A DNA stretch of 64,000 nt from Bacteroidota bacterium (GCA_016718875.1 JADKBL010000006.1:97765-161764), one strand, 5' to 3'; shown: positions 1 through 8,889, counted from the stretch's first letter. Notes: generated by a model from the letters alone, not told the origin. Translations and numbers: made by a program.

Positions 1-2
1 CA

Positions 3-581
3 CTTAATTCTATACAGTATTACATGTACCAGCACGATAAGCTGGCCACAAATAATTATCTCACAAAGTTCTCAAGCCTGATGAGAAAAGTCCTTGAAAA
101 CTCACAGCATACATCAGTACCATTAAGCGATGAACTTGATGCACTGAAATTATATCTCGATCTTGAAATTATCAGATTCAAGGATAAATTCACTTATGAG
201 ATAATAGTTGATGAGGAAATTGATACTCTGTTATATAAAGTACCAACCATGCTCATTCAGCCATATGTGGAGAATTCAATATGTCACGGACTTATTCCTG
301 CTGAAAATAAAGGATCAATTAAAATTGATTTAAAACTGAAAGATGATTATATTTCATGCACAATTGAAGATAACGGGATAGGCCGTGAAGCTGCCATGGT
401 TAAGAAAAACAGAAGTGAAAATAATCACAACTCACTTGGAACTCAGATTGTTACATCAAGGCTTGACCTTGTAAATGCATTGTATGGGACAACTCTTAAA
501 ACCATTTATACTGATCTTAAGAATAAGGAAGGCGAATCAGAAGGAACAAGGGTTGAGATCCAAATTCCGATACTCTCATGA
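3..581 (+). CDS. LytS-type sensor histidine kinase, 3' part (truncated by window edge)
   Basis: This is the C-terminal part of a LytS/YehU-type histidine kinase. The frame is open to the left edge, and the residues before the first ATG (LNSIQYY, from base 3) match the end of the H-box 'FNxLNSI' stretch of the His_kinase family, so the true start and the phospho-accepting His lie outside the window. The rest is a HATPase domain: an N-box around ENSICHGL and a G1 box IEDNGIGRE. The gene overlaps the following LytTR regulator by four bases (ATGA), which is the usual translational coupling of a kinase/regulator pair. The signal sensed cannot be told, because the membrane or sensor part is missing. 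Confidence 0.9.
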   Translation, partial: LNSIQYYMYQHDKLATNNYLTKFSSLMRKVLENSQHTSVPLSDELDALKLYLDLEIIRFKDKFTYEIIVDEEIDTLLYKVPTMLIQPYVENSICHGLIPAENKGSIKIDLKLKDDYISCTIEDNGIGREAAMVKKNRSENNHNSLGTQIVTSRLDLVNALYGTTLKTIYTDLKNKEGESEGTRVEIQIPILS

Positions 582-1342
582 AGCATAAACTGATCACAGT
601 TGTTATTGATGATGAACCGGATGCCGTTGATTTTATAACATCAATCATTAAAGAATACTGTCCGGGTCTGGAAGTTACAGGAAAAGCCCACAATGTTAAA
701 GAAGGGGTTCATCTTATAAATGAGATCAAACCAGAACTGGTATTTCTTGATGTTGAAATGCCAAACGGGACAGGATTTGACCTTCTAACACAATTCCCGG
801 AAAAGGATTTTGATGTCATATTTATCACTGCATTCAATCATTATGCAATAAAGGCAATTAAGTTCAGCGCTGTTGATTATATCCTGAAACCGATAAATAT
901 CAATGAGTTCATTGAATCGGTAAATAAGGTCATTCACAAACATACTACCAATCCGCTTTCAGGACATGAGAATCTGGAAGTGCTCCTTGAAAACATACGT
1001 ACCTCCCAGCCCACCAGGCTTGTTATTCCGACTGCAGACGGACGGGAATACCTCAATCCCAAGGAAATCATCCGCATTGAAGCCGATCGAAGTTATTCCT
1101 GGTTTTTCATCAACGACAGACGTAAAATACTGGTTTCAAAACACTTAAAGGAATTTCAGGAGATCCTGAACGACAGAAATTTCTTCAGGCCTCATAACTC
1201 GCATCTTATAAATCTTGATTTTGTCAAAAAATATATCAGACATGATGGTGGTTATATTGAAATGACAGACGGATCAAAGATCCCTATAGCAAGAAACAGG
1301 AAAGACCTTTTCCTTGCACATATGTCGAGATACACCGGATGA
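578..1342 (+). CDS. LytTR-family response regulator
   Basis: Two-component response regulator of the LytT/AlgR class, 254 residues. Residues 1-125 form a CheY-like receiver, with the acidic pair in VIDDEPD, the phospho-acceptor Asp in FLDVEMPNGTGF, and the conserved Thr (FITAFN) and Lys (ILKPI) switch residues. Residues about 145-250 are a LytTR DNA-binding domain, recognisable by IIRIEADRSYSWFF, the central KHLKEF, and FRPHNSHLINLDFV near the end. It overlaps the upstream kinase by four bases and is followed by a convergent gene, so it is probably the last gene of its operon. Targets cannot be predicted from the sequence. Confidence 0.93.
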   Translation: MKHKLITVVIDDEPDAVDFITSIIKEYCPGLEVTGKAHNVKEGVHLINEIKPELVFLDVEMPNGTGFDLLTQFPEKDFDVIFITAFNHYAIKAIKFSAVDYILKPININEFIESVNKVIHKHTTNPLSGHENLEVLLENIRTSQPTRLVIPTADGREYLNPKEIIRIEADRSYSWFFINDRRKILVSKHLKEFQEILNDRNFFRPHNSHLINLDFVKKYIRHDGGYIEMTDGSKIPIARNRKDLFLAHMSRYTG

Positions 1343-1356
1343 AAATAAAATCAGAG

Positions 1357-1920
1357 TTATTCCTTCTTCCTCAATAAGCTTCCTGCTGCAAGCAAATAAA
1401 CTGCTGAGAGTGCCACTCCTATTGCTGCATATGAAAGGCTTTCACCTGCTGATGGGATTAACCATGACCAGACTAACCAGTAAAATGGGGAAACGAACAC
1501 TATGCTATTCCAGGGCCTGTGCAAAAACAGTCCAATTGGCATTGCCGCTAAAATCAATACTAAAAATACAAGCAGCATTATGCATGAAAATCTGGAACAC
1601 GACAGTTTAATAAGTGAATATGTAAAAGCTGATTCTGCTGAAAGAAGAATAATTATCATGAGTGTCCTTAACCAACCTTCCTGTGGGACAGGACTGGTAA
1701 GATTAATTACCAGAAGAAGAGTAATAAAACTGAGAATAAAGAGGTATACCATCCTCAGTACTCCTGCTGATATCTGTCTGCCTTTGAAAGAGATTCCAAA
1801 CAGATGATTAAGCTTATTTCTTTCGTCCGAATAAACAATTGAGAATACTATACCGTAGATAACCGGAATAATGGAAGATAGTGTAACTAATGTAACAGTA
1901 TAATATTCTTTATGTTCCAT
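1357..1920 (-). CDS. ABC-2-type permease-like membrane protein (orphan)
   Basis: A 187-residue integral membrane protein with about five hydrophobic segments. After the first segment comes a soluble stretch (SDERNKLNHLFGISFKGRQI) resembling the 'xxER..GtL..L...p' loop of ABC-2 exporters, which suggests a half-size ABC-2 permease of the fluoroquinolone-export type. No ATPase gene lies beside it. It follows pepD on the same strand after 11 bases, so the two are probably co-transcribed. The family assignment rests on topology and that loop only; it could be an uncharacterised membrane protein. Confidence 0.55.
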   Translation of the reverse strand: MEHKEYYTVTLVTLSSIIPVIYGIVFSIVYSDERNKLNHLFGISFKGRQISAGVLRMVYLFILSFITLLLVINLTSPVPQEGWLRTLMIIILLSAESAFTYSLIKLSCSRFSCIMLLVFLVLILAAMPIGLFLHRPWNSIVFVSPFYWLVWSWLIPSAGESLSYAAIGVALSAVYLLAAGSLLRKKE

Positions 1921-1931
1921 TCAAATCTTAA

Positions 1932-3395
1932 TCATTTGACAGGAATATGTTTGAGTGTTTCTACCATAAAATCCCAGAACTTCTTAACAGATTCAATATT
2001 AACCTTTTCATCAGGAGAATGAGGGTACCTGATTGTCGGGCCAAAAGAGATCATATCAAGGTTCGGGTATGTACCGCCAAGTATTCCGCATTCAAGACCT
2101 GCATGTATTGCTTTGATTTCAGGAGTCTTTCCATACATATCCTTATAAACCTTACTCATGGTATTAAGGACCGGTGATTGCATATTCGGTTTCCAACCGG
2201 GATACCCACCTTTAACTGTAACTTTTGCATCGATGAGATGAAATACTCCTGCTATTTTCCATGCTGTAGCTTCCTTGGCAGAATCGACTGAACTTCTTGT
2301 CAGGTTATGAGCTTCAAATTTTCCTTTAGAGCATTTAACTATTGCAAGATTATTAGACGTTTCAACAAGTCCCTTCATAGCCTGGCTCATTCTCTGTACG
2401 CCATTAGGACATGCATATACAGCCCTGATAATACGGTACTGGTCATTCTTGTTCATTACTTTGGCAGGAGCATCAGATTTGATTGCTTTAAATGAAAGAG
2501 TCGGCTCTGTTTCAGCAAACTCAGCCTTATACATCTTCTCGTAATGTTTAATAAATTTTTCAAAATCCGGGGCTTTTTTTGTTGCAACCAGAACAAGCGC
2601 ATGAGACTCCCTTGGTATAGCATTTCGGAGGTCACCTCCGGCAGTTTCGGCGAGACGAACAGCATAATCTGATTCAGCCTGCATAAGGAATCTGAAAAGC
2701 AGTTTATTCGCATTGGCACGGCCAAGAGGAATATCAACACCGGAATGTCCCCCTTTCAGTCCTTTCAGTACTACTTTGTATGTTGTCATACCCCTGGGGG
2801 CAGGTTCCTCTGCATACTTTTTTTCAACGCTTACATCAATCCCTCCTGCACAACCAACATAAAGTTCGCCTTCATCTTCCGAATCGAGATTCATAAGAAT
2901 ATCTCCCTTTAGAACTCCCTTTTTTAAACCAAACACACCGGTCATTCCTGTTTCTTCATCGATTGTAAAGAGGACTTCGAGTGGTCCATGCTTGATTGTT
3001 TTAGATGCAAGAACCGACATTGCTGCAGCAACTCCGATTCCGTTATCCGAGCCAAGTGTTGTACCATTGGCTCTTACCCATTCACCATCAACAACAGTTT
3101 CAATTGGGTCTTTTTCAAAGTCGTGCTTTTTATCGCTGTTCTTCTGGGGGACCATGTCGAGATGAGCCTGGAAGATAACTCCCTTTCTTTTTTCCATTCC
3201 TTTGGTGGCAGGTTTCCGGAAGATCACATTACCTGTTTTGTCGACAATTGTTTCAAGATTGTTCTTCTTTCCAAACTCCTTCATAAACTCAACCATCCTC
3301 TTTTCACTTTTTGAAGGATGTGGGATTTTGCAAATCTCACTGAAATATCCCCATACCTGCTTTGGTTCCAAATTTTGTATGTTGCTCATTTTCAA
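1932..3395 (-). CDS. pepD: Aminoacyl-histidine dipeptidase PepD (M20C)
   Basis: Cytosolic di-zinc exopeptidase that hydrolyses Xaa-His and other dipeptides. The 487-residue length is typical of PepD. Visible metal-site motifs include QAHLDMVPQ (about residue 80), TLGSDNGIG (about 117) and the acidic DEETGMTG (about 146); GLKGGHSGVDI marks the dimerisation-domain insert, and the C-terminal AIHAGLECGIL contains the last zinc ligand. No signal peptide is present. Two Met codons two residues apart (3395 and 3389) are both possible starts; the second gives the common MSNIQNL N-terminus. It is the first gene of a pair with the downstream permease-like protein. Confidence 0.95.
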   Translation of the reverse strand: MKMSNIQNLEPKQVWGYFSEICKIPHPSKSEKRMVEFMKEFGKKNNLETIVDKTGNVIFRKPATKGMEKRKGVIFQAHLDMVPQKNSDKKHDFEKDPIETVVDGEWVRANGTTLGSDNGIGVAAAMSVLASKTIKHGPLEVLFTIDEETGMTGVFGLKKGVLKGDILMNLDSEDEGELYVGCAGGIDVSVEKKYAEEPAPRGMTTYKVVLKGLKGGHSGVDIPLGRANANKLLFRFLMQAESDYAVRLAETAGGDLRNAIPRESHALVLVATKKAPDFEKFIKHYEKMYKAEFAETEPTLSFKAIKSDAPAKVMNKNDQYRIIRAVYACPNGVQRMSQAMKGLVETSNNLAIVKCSKGKFEAHNLTRSSVDSAKEATAWKIAGVFHLIDAKVTVKGGYPGWKPNMQSPVLNTMSKVYKDMYGKTPEIKAIHAGLECGILGGTYPNLDMISFGPTIRYPHSPDEKVNIESVKKFWDFMVETLKHIPVK

Positions 3396-3570
3396 ATATT
3401 TTAAATTTTAAAGAATTAGATTATAAAATTAATACAATTTGAGCTTAAATGCAATTGCTGTCATACCTATAATTATTAAATATTATAGTTTTTATAAATC
3501 AAATAATTGTTTGTGAAAAATGTAACAAAAACTTAATAAGGTTATAACCATTCCTTTGACCATTCTTTTT

Positions 3571-3578
3571 TACATTTG
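3571..3578 (+). promoter_or_regulatory. Bacteroidota -7 element upstream of first PiT gene
   Basis: TACATTTG fits the Bacteroidota -7 consensus TAnnTTTG exactly and lies about 85 bases before the PiT start. A TTTG at 3555-3558 is closer than the usual -33 spacing, so only the -7 box is well supported. Confidence 0.45.
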
Positions 3579-3663
3579 TATCTGGGAATTTTTTATATAG
3601 CTTATAGAATGTTTAACTTTCAATTGGACAATTTGTTCATCGAAAAATAATCAAAACATACAA

Positions 3664-4653
3664 ATGACATTTCTAATAGTAGTTGTAGCTCTGGTCCTGA
3701 TTTTTGACTTCATTAACGGCTTTCACGATTCAGCCAATTCAATTGCAACAATAGTATCGACAAAAGTTTTATCACCCGTGGCAGCAGTTAGTATGGCAGC
3801 CTTTTTCAATTTCATAGCATTTGTGGTATTTCCTCTTAAAGTTGCAACAACAATTGGTAAGAATGTTATAAATCCTGATGTAATCAGTTTAACAGTAATA
3901 GCTGCAGCACTTGTGGCAGCTATTACATGGAATCTTGTTACCTGGTGGTACGGACTTCCTTCAAGTTCTTCTCACACTCTGGTCGGAGGATTGGTTGGTG
4001 CTGCTGTAGCGAGCACCGGATGGGGTTCTGTAATTGTAAGCGGAGTAGTTAAGATCATTATCTTTATAGTAGTAGCCCCTCTTCTTGGTGTTGTGATGTC
4101 ATTTATCATTTCTGCTGTTGTAATTTTTCTTGCAAGAAATTATTCTCCCCTGACAGTAGATAAGCATTTCCGACGGCTTCAGTTATTGTCAGCGGCAGCA
4201 TTCAGTCTGGGACACGGGGGAAATGATGCTCAAAAATCAATGGGAATCATATGGGTAGCGCTAATAGTATCTGGTTTTACCACAAAAAATGATCCGATAG
4301 CTCTCTGGATAGTTTTGTCATGTCAGGCTGCAATAGCACTGGGCACTTTACTGGGAGGATGGAGAATAGTTAAAACTATGGGTCAAAAGATCACCAAACT
4401 CAAACCGTTTGAAGGGTTTTGTGCAGAAACAGCCGGAGCGATTACACTCTTCGGTGCCACACACTGGGGGATACCTGTAAGTACAACTCATGTTATTACC
4501 GGAGCAATTATTGGAGCAGGAGCAAGAAAAGGTGTTTCTGCTGTAAAATGGGGAGTTACAGGAAACATTTTCTGGGCATGGATTTTAACTATTCCTGTGT
4601 CCGCTATAATAGGTGGAATTATATTCTATTTTCTTAACTGGATTCTGGTTTAA
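3664..4653 (+). CDS. PiT-family inorganic phosphate transporter (copy 1)
   Basis: Low-affinity phosphate:cation symporter of the PiT/PHO-4 family, 329 residues with about ten membrane segments. Both signature repeats are present: DFINGFHDSANSIATIVST near the N-terminus and SLGHGGNDAQKSMGII in the second half, plus GLPSSSSHTLVGG and PVSTTHVITGAI. It is followed after 34 bases by a DUF47 protein, the usual PiT partner, and then by a very similar PiT paralogue. Phosphate is the usual substrate; the sequence does not decide between H+ and Na+ coupling. Confidence 0.93.
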   Translation: MTFLIVVVALVLIFDFINGFHDSANSIATIVSTKVLSPVAAVSMAAFFNFIAFVVFPLKVATTIGKNVINPDVISLTVIAAALVAAITWNLVTWWYGLPSSSSHTLVGGLVGAAVASTGWGSVIVSGVVKIIIFIVVAPLLGVVMSFIISAVVIFLARNYSPLTVDKHFRRLQLLSAAAFSLGHGGNDAQKSMGIIWVALIVSGFTTKNDPIALWIVLSCQAAIALGTLLGGWRIVKTMGQKITKLKPFEGFCAETAGAITLFGATHWGIPVSTTHVITGAIIGAGARKGVSAVKWGVTGNIFWAWILTIPVSAIIGGIIFYFLNWILV

Positions 4654-4687
4654 ATTGTAATTTTATCCAACAATAATATTAAAAGTT

Positions 4688-5338
4688 ATGAATATTGATA
4701 CCATTCTTAAATTCTTTGTGCCTAAGGATCATTCCTTCTTCCCTCTTTTTGAAGCTGATGCTGAAAATCTTGTAAAAGCAGCATATCTTCTGAAAGAGCT
4801 TATGTCGACAGAAGACCAGGCTGAACATGAAAGAATACATAAGGAAATAGTAAATATTGAACATATTGGTGATGAAATTACCAATAAGACCTACGAGCAG
4901 CTTAACAAATCATTTATAACACCTTTTGACAGGGAAGATATTCATGAACTGACAGCCCATATTGATGACGTTGTTGATTCAATTAACGGAATCAGTCGCA
5001 GGGTTTGCCTTTATAAGCCAAAGAAGCTTGTACCTATTTATAGTGAACTGGCAAGTCTTATTGCTGAAGGAGCTATAGAAATAAAAAATGCTGTGCATTG
5101 TCTTAAGGATCCTGTAGCCAATAAAGATAAAATAACACAGGCCTGCAATAAAGTCAAAGAAATTGAACACAAGGCAGATGAGTTATATTTCGAGGGTGCC
5201 TCGATGCTTTTCGAAAAAGAAGAAGATCCTAAGGAGTTGCTTAAGAAAAACAAAATTCTCGAGATTCTTGAAAGATGCGTAGATGAAGAAGAGGATGTTA
5301 CCGATACATTGAAAGCTATCCTCATTAAGATGGCTTAG
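4688..5338 (+). CDS. DUF47 / PhoU-like PiT accessory protein (copy 1)
   Basis: A 216-residue soluble, almost entirely alpha-helical protein of the DUF47 (PhoU-like, YkaA) family. It carries two PhoU-type helical-bundle repeats with the acidic motifs IVNIEHIGDEITN and VKEIEHKADELY, expected to bind metal. DUF47 genes are very commonly paired with PiT transporters and are thought to control them. This one sits between two PiT paralogues and is followed by a strong intrinsic terminator, so it is probably transcribed with copy 1 rather than copy 2. Confidence 0.9.
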   Translation: MNIDTILKFFVPKDHSFFPLFEADAENLVKAAYLLKELMSTEDQAEHERIHKEIVNIEHIGDEITNKTYEQLNKSFITPFDREDIHELTAHIDDVVDSINGISRRVCLYKPKKLVPIYSELASLIAEGAIEIKNAVHCLKDPVANKDKITQACNKVKEIEHKADELYFEGASMLFEKEEDPKELLKKNKILEILERCVDEEEDVTDTLKAILIKMA

Positions 5339-5362
5339 GTTAAATAAACCTATTGAATCTGA

Positions 5363-5394
5363 AATGCAGCCAGAATATGGCTGCATTTTTTTAT
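5363..5394 (+). terminator. Intrinsic terminator after PiT-DUF47
   Basis: A perfect 9-bp stem, AATGCAGCC / GGCTGCATT, with a 7-base loop (5372-5378), runs directly into a T-tract. It lies 25 bases after the DUF47 stop and before the second PiT gene, separating the two transcription units. Confidence 0.88.
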
Positions 5395-5479
5395 TATAAA
5401 CTGCATGTCGAATTGCTTGCAATATTGTTCGATTTTTTGGTATTTTAGACAAATATTAATTAGAACTTTTGAAATCTGA

Positions 5480-6466
5480 ATGATTTTCCTTTACGTTGTT
5501 GTAGGACTGGTTCTTATTTTTGATTTCCTGAATGGATTTCATGATTCTGCAAATTCAATTGCGACAGTTGTTTCAACAAAAGTACTATCGCCTGTATCTG
5601 CTGTTATTATCGCTGCTTTTTTTAATTTCATTGCATTCACGGTATTTCCTTTAAAAGTTGCACATACAATCGGTAAGGGTGTTGTTGATCCGGATGTACT
5701 TAATCTGACTGTTATCGCTTCAGCACTCGTGGCAGCAATATTCTGGAATCTACTAACCTGGTGGCTGGGTTTACCTTCCAGTTCATCACATACACTTGTT
5801 GGCGGATTGGTTGGTGCTGCCTTCACTCATGCCGGGGCCGGTTCAATAGTACTACCTGGTTTGTTAAAGATCATTGCCTTCATCTTTATAGCTCCAATTA
5901 TTGGCATGGTAATGTCATTTATTATTTCAACATGCGTAGTTTATATTGTCAGGAACTGTACACCTTCAGGAGTAGACAAGGTGTTTCGAAGACTCCAGCT
6001 TATATCTTCTTCTACTTTAAGTCTCGGGCATGGAGGTAATGATGCACAAAAATCGATGGGTATAATCTGGGCAGCATTAATTGTATCGGGTCTTGCGACA
6101 AAAAATGATCCGATTGCACTGTGGATTATATTATCATGTCAGACATCAATAGCACTGGGTACCCTTTTTGGTGGATGGAGAATTGTAAAAACAATGGGAC
6201 AAAAAATTACCAAAGTAAAACCTTTCGAAGGGTTTTGTGCTGAAACAGCAGGAGCTCTGACTCTATTCGGATCAACTCATTTCGGTATTCCCGTAAGTAC
6301 CACACATACAATTACCGGAGCCATTATCGGAGTAGGAGCCAGAAGAGGAGCTTCTGCTGTAAAATGGGGCGTTACGAAAAAGATATTCTGGGCATGGATA
6401 CTTACTATACCAGTCAGTGCTGCAATTGGTGCTTCTATGTACCACTTCTTTAACTGGATCTTCTGA
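5480..6466 (+). CDS. PiT-family inorganic phosphate transporter (copy 2)
   Basis: Second PiT phosphate symporter, 328 residues and closely similar along its whole length to the copy at 3664. The same signatures are present: DFLNGFHDSANSIATVVST, GLPSSSSHTLVGG, SLGHGGNDAQKSMGII and PVSTTHTITGAI. Differences are spread evenly, as expected for an old tandem duplication rather than an assembly duplicate. A terminator separates it from the upstream DUF47 gene, so it is likely expressed independently. It converges on the cupin gene 17 bases further on. Confidence 0.93.
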   Translation: MIFLYVVVGLVLIFDFLNGFHDSANSIATVVSTKVLSPVSAVIIAAFFNFIAFTVFPLKVAHTIGKGVVDPDVLNLTVIASALVAAIFWNLLTWWLGLPSSSSHTLVGGLVGAAFTHAGAGSIVLPGLLKIIAFIFIAPIIGMVMSFIISTCVVYIVRNCTPSGVDKVFRRLQLISSSTLSLGHGGNDAQKSMGIIWAALIVSGLATKNDPIALWIILSCQTSIALGTLFGGWRIVKTMGQKITKVKPFEGFCAETAGALTLFGSTHFGIPVSTTHTITGAIIGVGARRGASAVKWGVTKKIFWAWILTIPVSAAIGASMYHFFNWIF

Positions 6467-6483
6467 ACCCTTTGCTTTGCTGT

Positions 6484-6816
6484 TCAGGTACTCCTTATCA
6501 TTGTAAGCACCATCTTGAACTTTTCAATAGCCTTCACCGAGTGACTTATGTTTGCAGGCATAATAATCGTCTCACCTGCTTCAACAATATATGGGGTACC
6601 TCCTATTGTTATCTCACCTTTCCCGTCAACAACCTGAATCATAGCATCGAAGGGAGCAGTATGCTCGCTGAGAGCTTCACCCTTGTCGAAAGAAAAGAGA
6701 GATATATTTCCTGTTTGTTTCTTGAGAACTGTTTTGCTTACTATACCGCCATTGGCATATTCAACTGAACCATTAAAAGTAAATACTTTGGCCTTTTCAA
6801 ATTCGTTGGTCGACAT
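6484..6816 (-). CDS. Small single-domain cupin protein
   Basis: A 110-residue single cupin domain. The conserved beta-barrel motifs are SEHTAPFDAMIQVVDGKGEITIGG and VEAGETIIMPANISHSVKA. The first motif keeps one His and the second keeps the Pro and His, enough for a partial metal site. There is no signal peptide, so it is cytosolic. Stand-alone cupins of this size have varied or unknown roles, and the neighbours (a convergent phosphate transporter, an upstream hairpin region) give no functional hint. Confidence 0.85.
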   Translation of the reverse strand: MSTNEFEKAKVFTFNGSVEYANGGIVSKTVLKKQTGNISLFSFDKGEALSEHTAPFDAMIQVVDGKGEITIGGTPYIVEAGETIIMPANISHSVKAIEKFKMVLTMIRST

Positions 6817-6825
6817 AATAATTAT

Positions 6826-6841
6826 GGTGTGAGGTGTGAGG
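6826..6841. repeat. GGTGTGAGG tandem repeat
   Basis: Two head-to-tail copies of a GGTGTGAG unit lie immediately upstream of the cupin start. The same unit occurs at 38266-38289 and within 48750-48801. Confidence 0.7.
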
Positions 6842-6866
6842 AAAATATGTTAAATAACATAAAAAA

Positions 6867-6908
6867 ATTGAGTCATAATTAACCGTTGCCGATCATTTAT
6901 GACTCAAT
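6867..6908 (-). terminator. Terminator hairpin of the Cys-rich protein gene
   Basis: A perfect 12-bp inverted repeat (6867-6878 with 6897-6908, 18-base loop), read on the minus strand, is followed by a T7 tract. It lies after the stop of the Cys-rich protein gene. A second perfect 9-bp hairpin (6915-6923 with 6933-6941) sits between the stop codon and this terminator. Confidence 0.72.
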
Positions 6909-6955
6909 ATGAGTTCAGTCATTGTTATATGTAATGACTGAGAACAGATTCTAAA

Positions 6956-7240
6956 TTATTTCTTGGCAGCGCAGGGTTTTGCTTCGTCGCATTTTTTTGC
7001 ATCAGCAGTACCAGCACATGCGGCCTTTTTTGCAGCATCACAACATGGTTTTGCTTCAGCAGTTTTTGCCTCTGCTTTTTCAGCACAAGTTGCTGCGGAA
7101 GGACATTTACTGCAATCTTTTGATACTTCAGTTGTTGCCTTCTTGGCATCTTTAGGATCACCTGTTGAAGCATTCGCAACCATAACAACTATGAATGCTA
7201 CCAATACTATTCCTGTTAAACCGATTATTACCTTTTTCAT
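6956..7240 (-). CDS. Small exported Cys/Lys/Ala-rich protein
   Basis: A 94-residue protein not recognised as a named family. An N-terminal hydrophobic segment (residues 4-22, VIIGLTGIVLVAFIVVMVAN) acts as an anchor or signal peptide. The remainder is low-complexity, rich in Ala, Lys and Glu, with eight cysteines arranged as CSKC, C, CC, C, C and C. The spacing is not that of heme (no CxxCH) or ferredoxin. A periplasmic metal-binding or thiol-buffer role is possible but is only inference. It has its own -7 element and a double-hairpin 3' end, so it looks like a well-expressed single-gene unit. Translations in other frames are also open, a side effect of the repetitive composition. Confidence 0.72.
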   Translation of the reverse strand: MKKVIIGLTGIVLVAFIVVMVANASTGDPKDAKKATTEVSKDCSKCPSAATCAEKAEAKTAEAKPCCDAAKKAACAGTADAKKCDEAKPCAAKK

Positions 7241-7270
7241 TTTTAATCACATTTTTTAGTTCGACAAAAG

Positions 7271-7278
7271 CAAATATA
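7271..7278 (-). promoter_or_regulatory. Bacteroidota -7 element for the Cys-rich protein gene
   Basis: Read on the minus strand, TATATTTG matches TAnnTTTG, with a TTG-containing -33-like element (7296-7300) about 17 bases upstream. It lies about 30 bases before the ATG. Confidence 0.55.
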
Positions 7279-7307
7279 ATAAAAAAATAATAAAAGACAA
7301 CAGCGTC

Positions 7308-8690
7308 TTAATTTTTTATATTCGGCAATTCCAGTCCGTAGCCTTTTTTCTTATCCTCGGCTTTAAGAAGGAAAGCAAATAAAAGTGCCAGCAATCCGAA
7401 ACAGGTGAAGATAATCATAGGCAATGTGTAATTATAGGTAGGAACATTTACTCCATCAATCAGTTTGGTTCCTGTTATGCAATACTTATCAAGCACCCAG
7501 CCAATAAGTGCAGGGACACCCATCAATCCCCAGTTCTGAACCCAGAAGATTAGTGCATAGGCCGTTCCCAATTGCTTTTCAGGTATGATCTTTGGAACAG
7601 AGGGCCACATGGCAGAAGGAACAAGTGAAAAACCTATTCCCAGTAAAATTATAAGGATTATAGCTACCGGCTTAAAATTCAGGAATGGAACGGAAAACAA
7701 TGCATGAACGCCTATAAGTATAAGAGATCCAAGTATCATGATGCTGGCTCCTTTTCCTTTCCGATCATACATATTTCCAAAAAGTGGTGTAAGAAGAATC
7801 GTACCAAACGGAAGAAGTGCCGGGATACTGCCTGCTACGAGCGGATCCACACCGAATTTATTCACCATTAAGTCTGAAGCATACTTCAGAAACGGAAAAA
7901 CGGCTGAATAAAACAACACGCATAGAATAGCAATATACCACCATCCTTTGTTCTTTATAATGAACCAGATATCAGAAATTCTGAAGGATTCTTCCTCGTC
8001 TGTTTTACCGGAAATTGCAGCTTCAGCAGCAACAGATTGATCCAGCTTTTTATCCTTAGCTGTATAGATAAAGAAACTGATCATTCCGATGCATAGCAAA
8101 ATCAGTCCTAAAAATATTGGTTTTGACACATCACCCATCCATATTGCTATCGGGTATGAAGCAAATAGTGCAAGTCCTGTACCAACCCGGGCAGATGCCA
8201 TCTCCAGCCCCATTGCAAGGGCCAGTTCTTTTCCCTTAAACCACTTAACTATTATTTTCGAAACAGTAATTCCGGCAACTTCAACTCCCACTCCAAATGT
8301 TGCATAACCAAGAGCAGCAATTACAACCTGGGCTTTCATACCTAGTATTTCATGTCCGTCCAGTGAACTTGTTGATATTGCCCAAAACTTTATTGCAGTT
8401 CCGGCAACCATTATAATTGTTGCCATCTTACCTGTAAAACGTACACCTTTTTTATCCAGAATTATCCCTCCAAGGATCAGCATAAGGAGGAAAACATTGA
8501 ACCAGCCATAGGCACTTGTGAAGAATCCATACTCTGTGCTGTTCCAGAGTAGTTCTTTTTCGAGCATAGGCTTTAAAGGTGCCATCACATCAGTGAGGTA
8601 ATAACCGCACAGCATTGTAAATGAAACAACAGCCAGGGCAGTCCAGCGCGCCACTTTTGAGTCACGCAAAGTATTTGTTACAGTTTCCAT
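7308..8690 (-). CDS. MFS transporter
   Basis: A 460-residue major facilitator superfamily carrier with 12 predicted membrane segments and a charged cytosolic loop (around residues 215-235) between the two halves. A GGIILDKKGVR loop between segments 2 and 3 is the MFS motif A region, echoed by LFGNMYDRKGKG in the second half. The general layout is like organic-anion/sugar-phosphate type carriers, but the substrate cannot be assigned. It stands alone, reading away from the exported thioredoxin gene. Confidence 0.88.
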   Translation of the reverse strand: METVTNTLRDSKVARWTALAVVSFTMLCGYYLTDVMAPLKPMLEKELLWNSTEYGFFTSAYGWFNVFLLMLILGGIILDKKGVRFTGKMATIIMVAGTAIKFWAISTSSLDGHEILGMKAQVVIAALGYATFGVGVEVAGITVSKIIVKWFKGKELALAMGLEMASARVGTGLALFASYPIAIWMGDVSKPIFLGLILLCIGMISFFIYTAKDKKLDQSVAAEAAISGKTDEEESFRISDIWFIIKNKGWWYIAILCVLFYSAVFPFLKYASDLMVNKFGVDPLVAGSIPALLPFGTILLTPLFGNMYDRKGKGASIMILGSLILIGVHALFSVPFLNFKPVAIILIILLGIGFSLVPSAMWPSVPKIIPEKQLGTAYALIFWVQNWGLMGVPALIGWVLDKYCITGTKLIDGVNVPTYNYTLPMIIFTCFGLLALLFAFLLKAEDKKKGYGLELPNIKN

Positions 8691-8889
8691 ATATCTGGTT
8701 TAGTATTAGAATTTATGACAGGTAAAAGTAAAAAATAAAATGAATGAAAGTCTCTAAAACAGAAATGTTATGCGAACATATCAATGGCCCGATTGTTGAT
8801 AACTACAGTGATAAATAAGAGTTTATTAATCAGAAATAGTATTTTTCACTTATTTTGCAAAAAACAAACATCAAAGAAAACTCACTTCA

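Noticed and set aside
6963..7259. Plus-strand 98-residue ORF opposite the Cys-rich protein
   Set aside because: It is a composition shadow (Ala/Phe/Ser-rich) of the minus-strand gene, which has a promoter, signal peptide and terminator.
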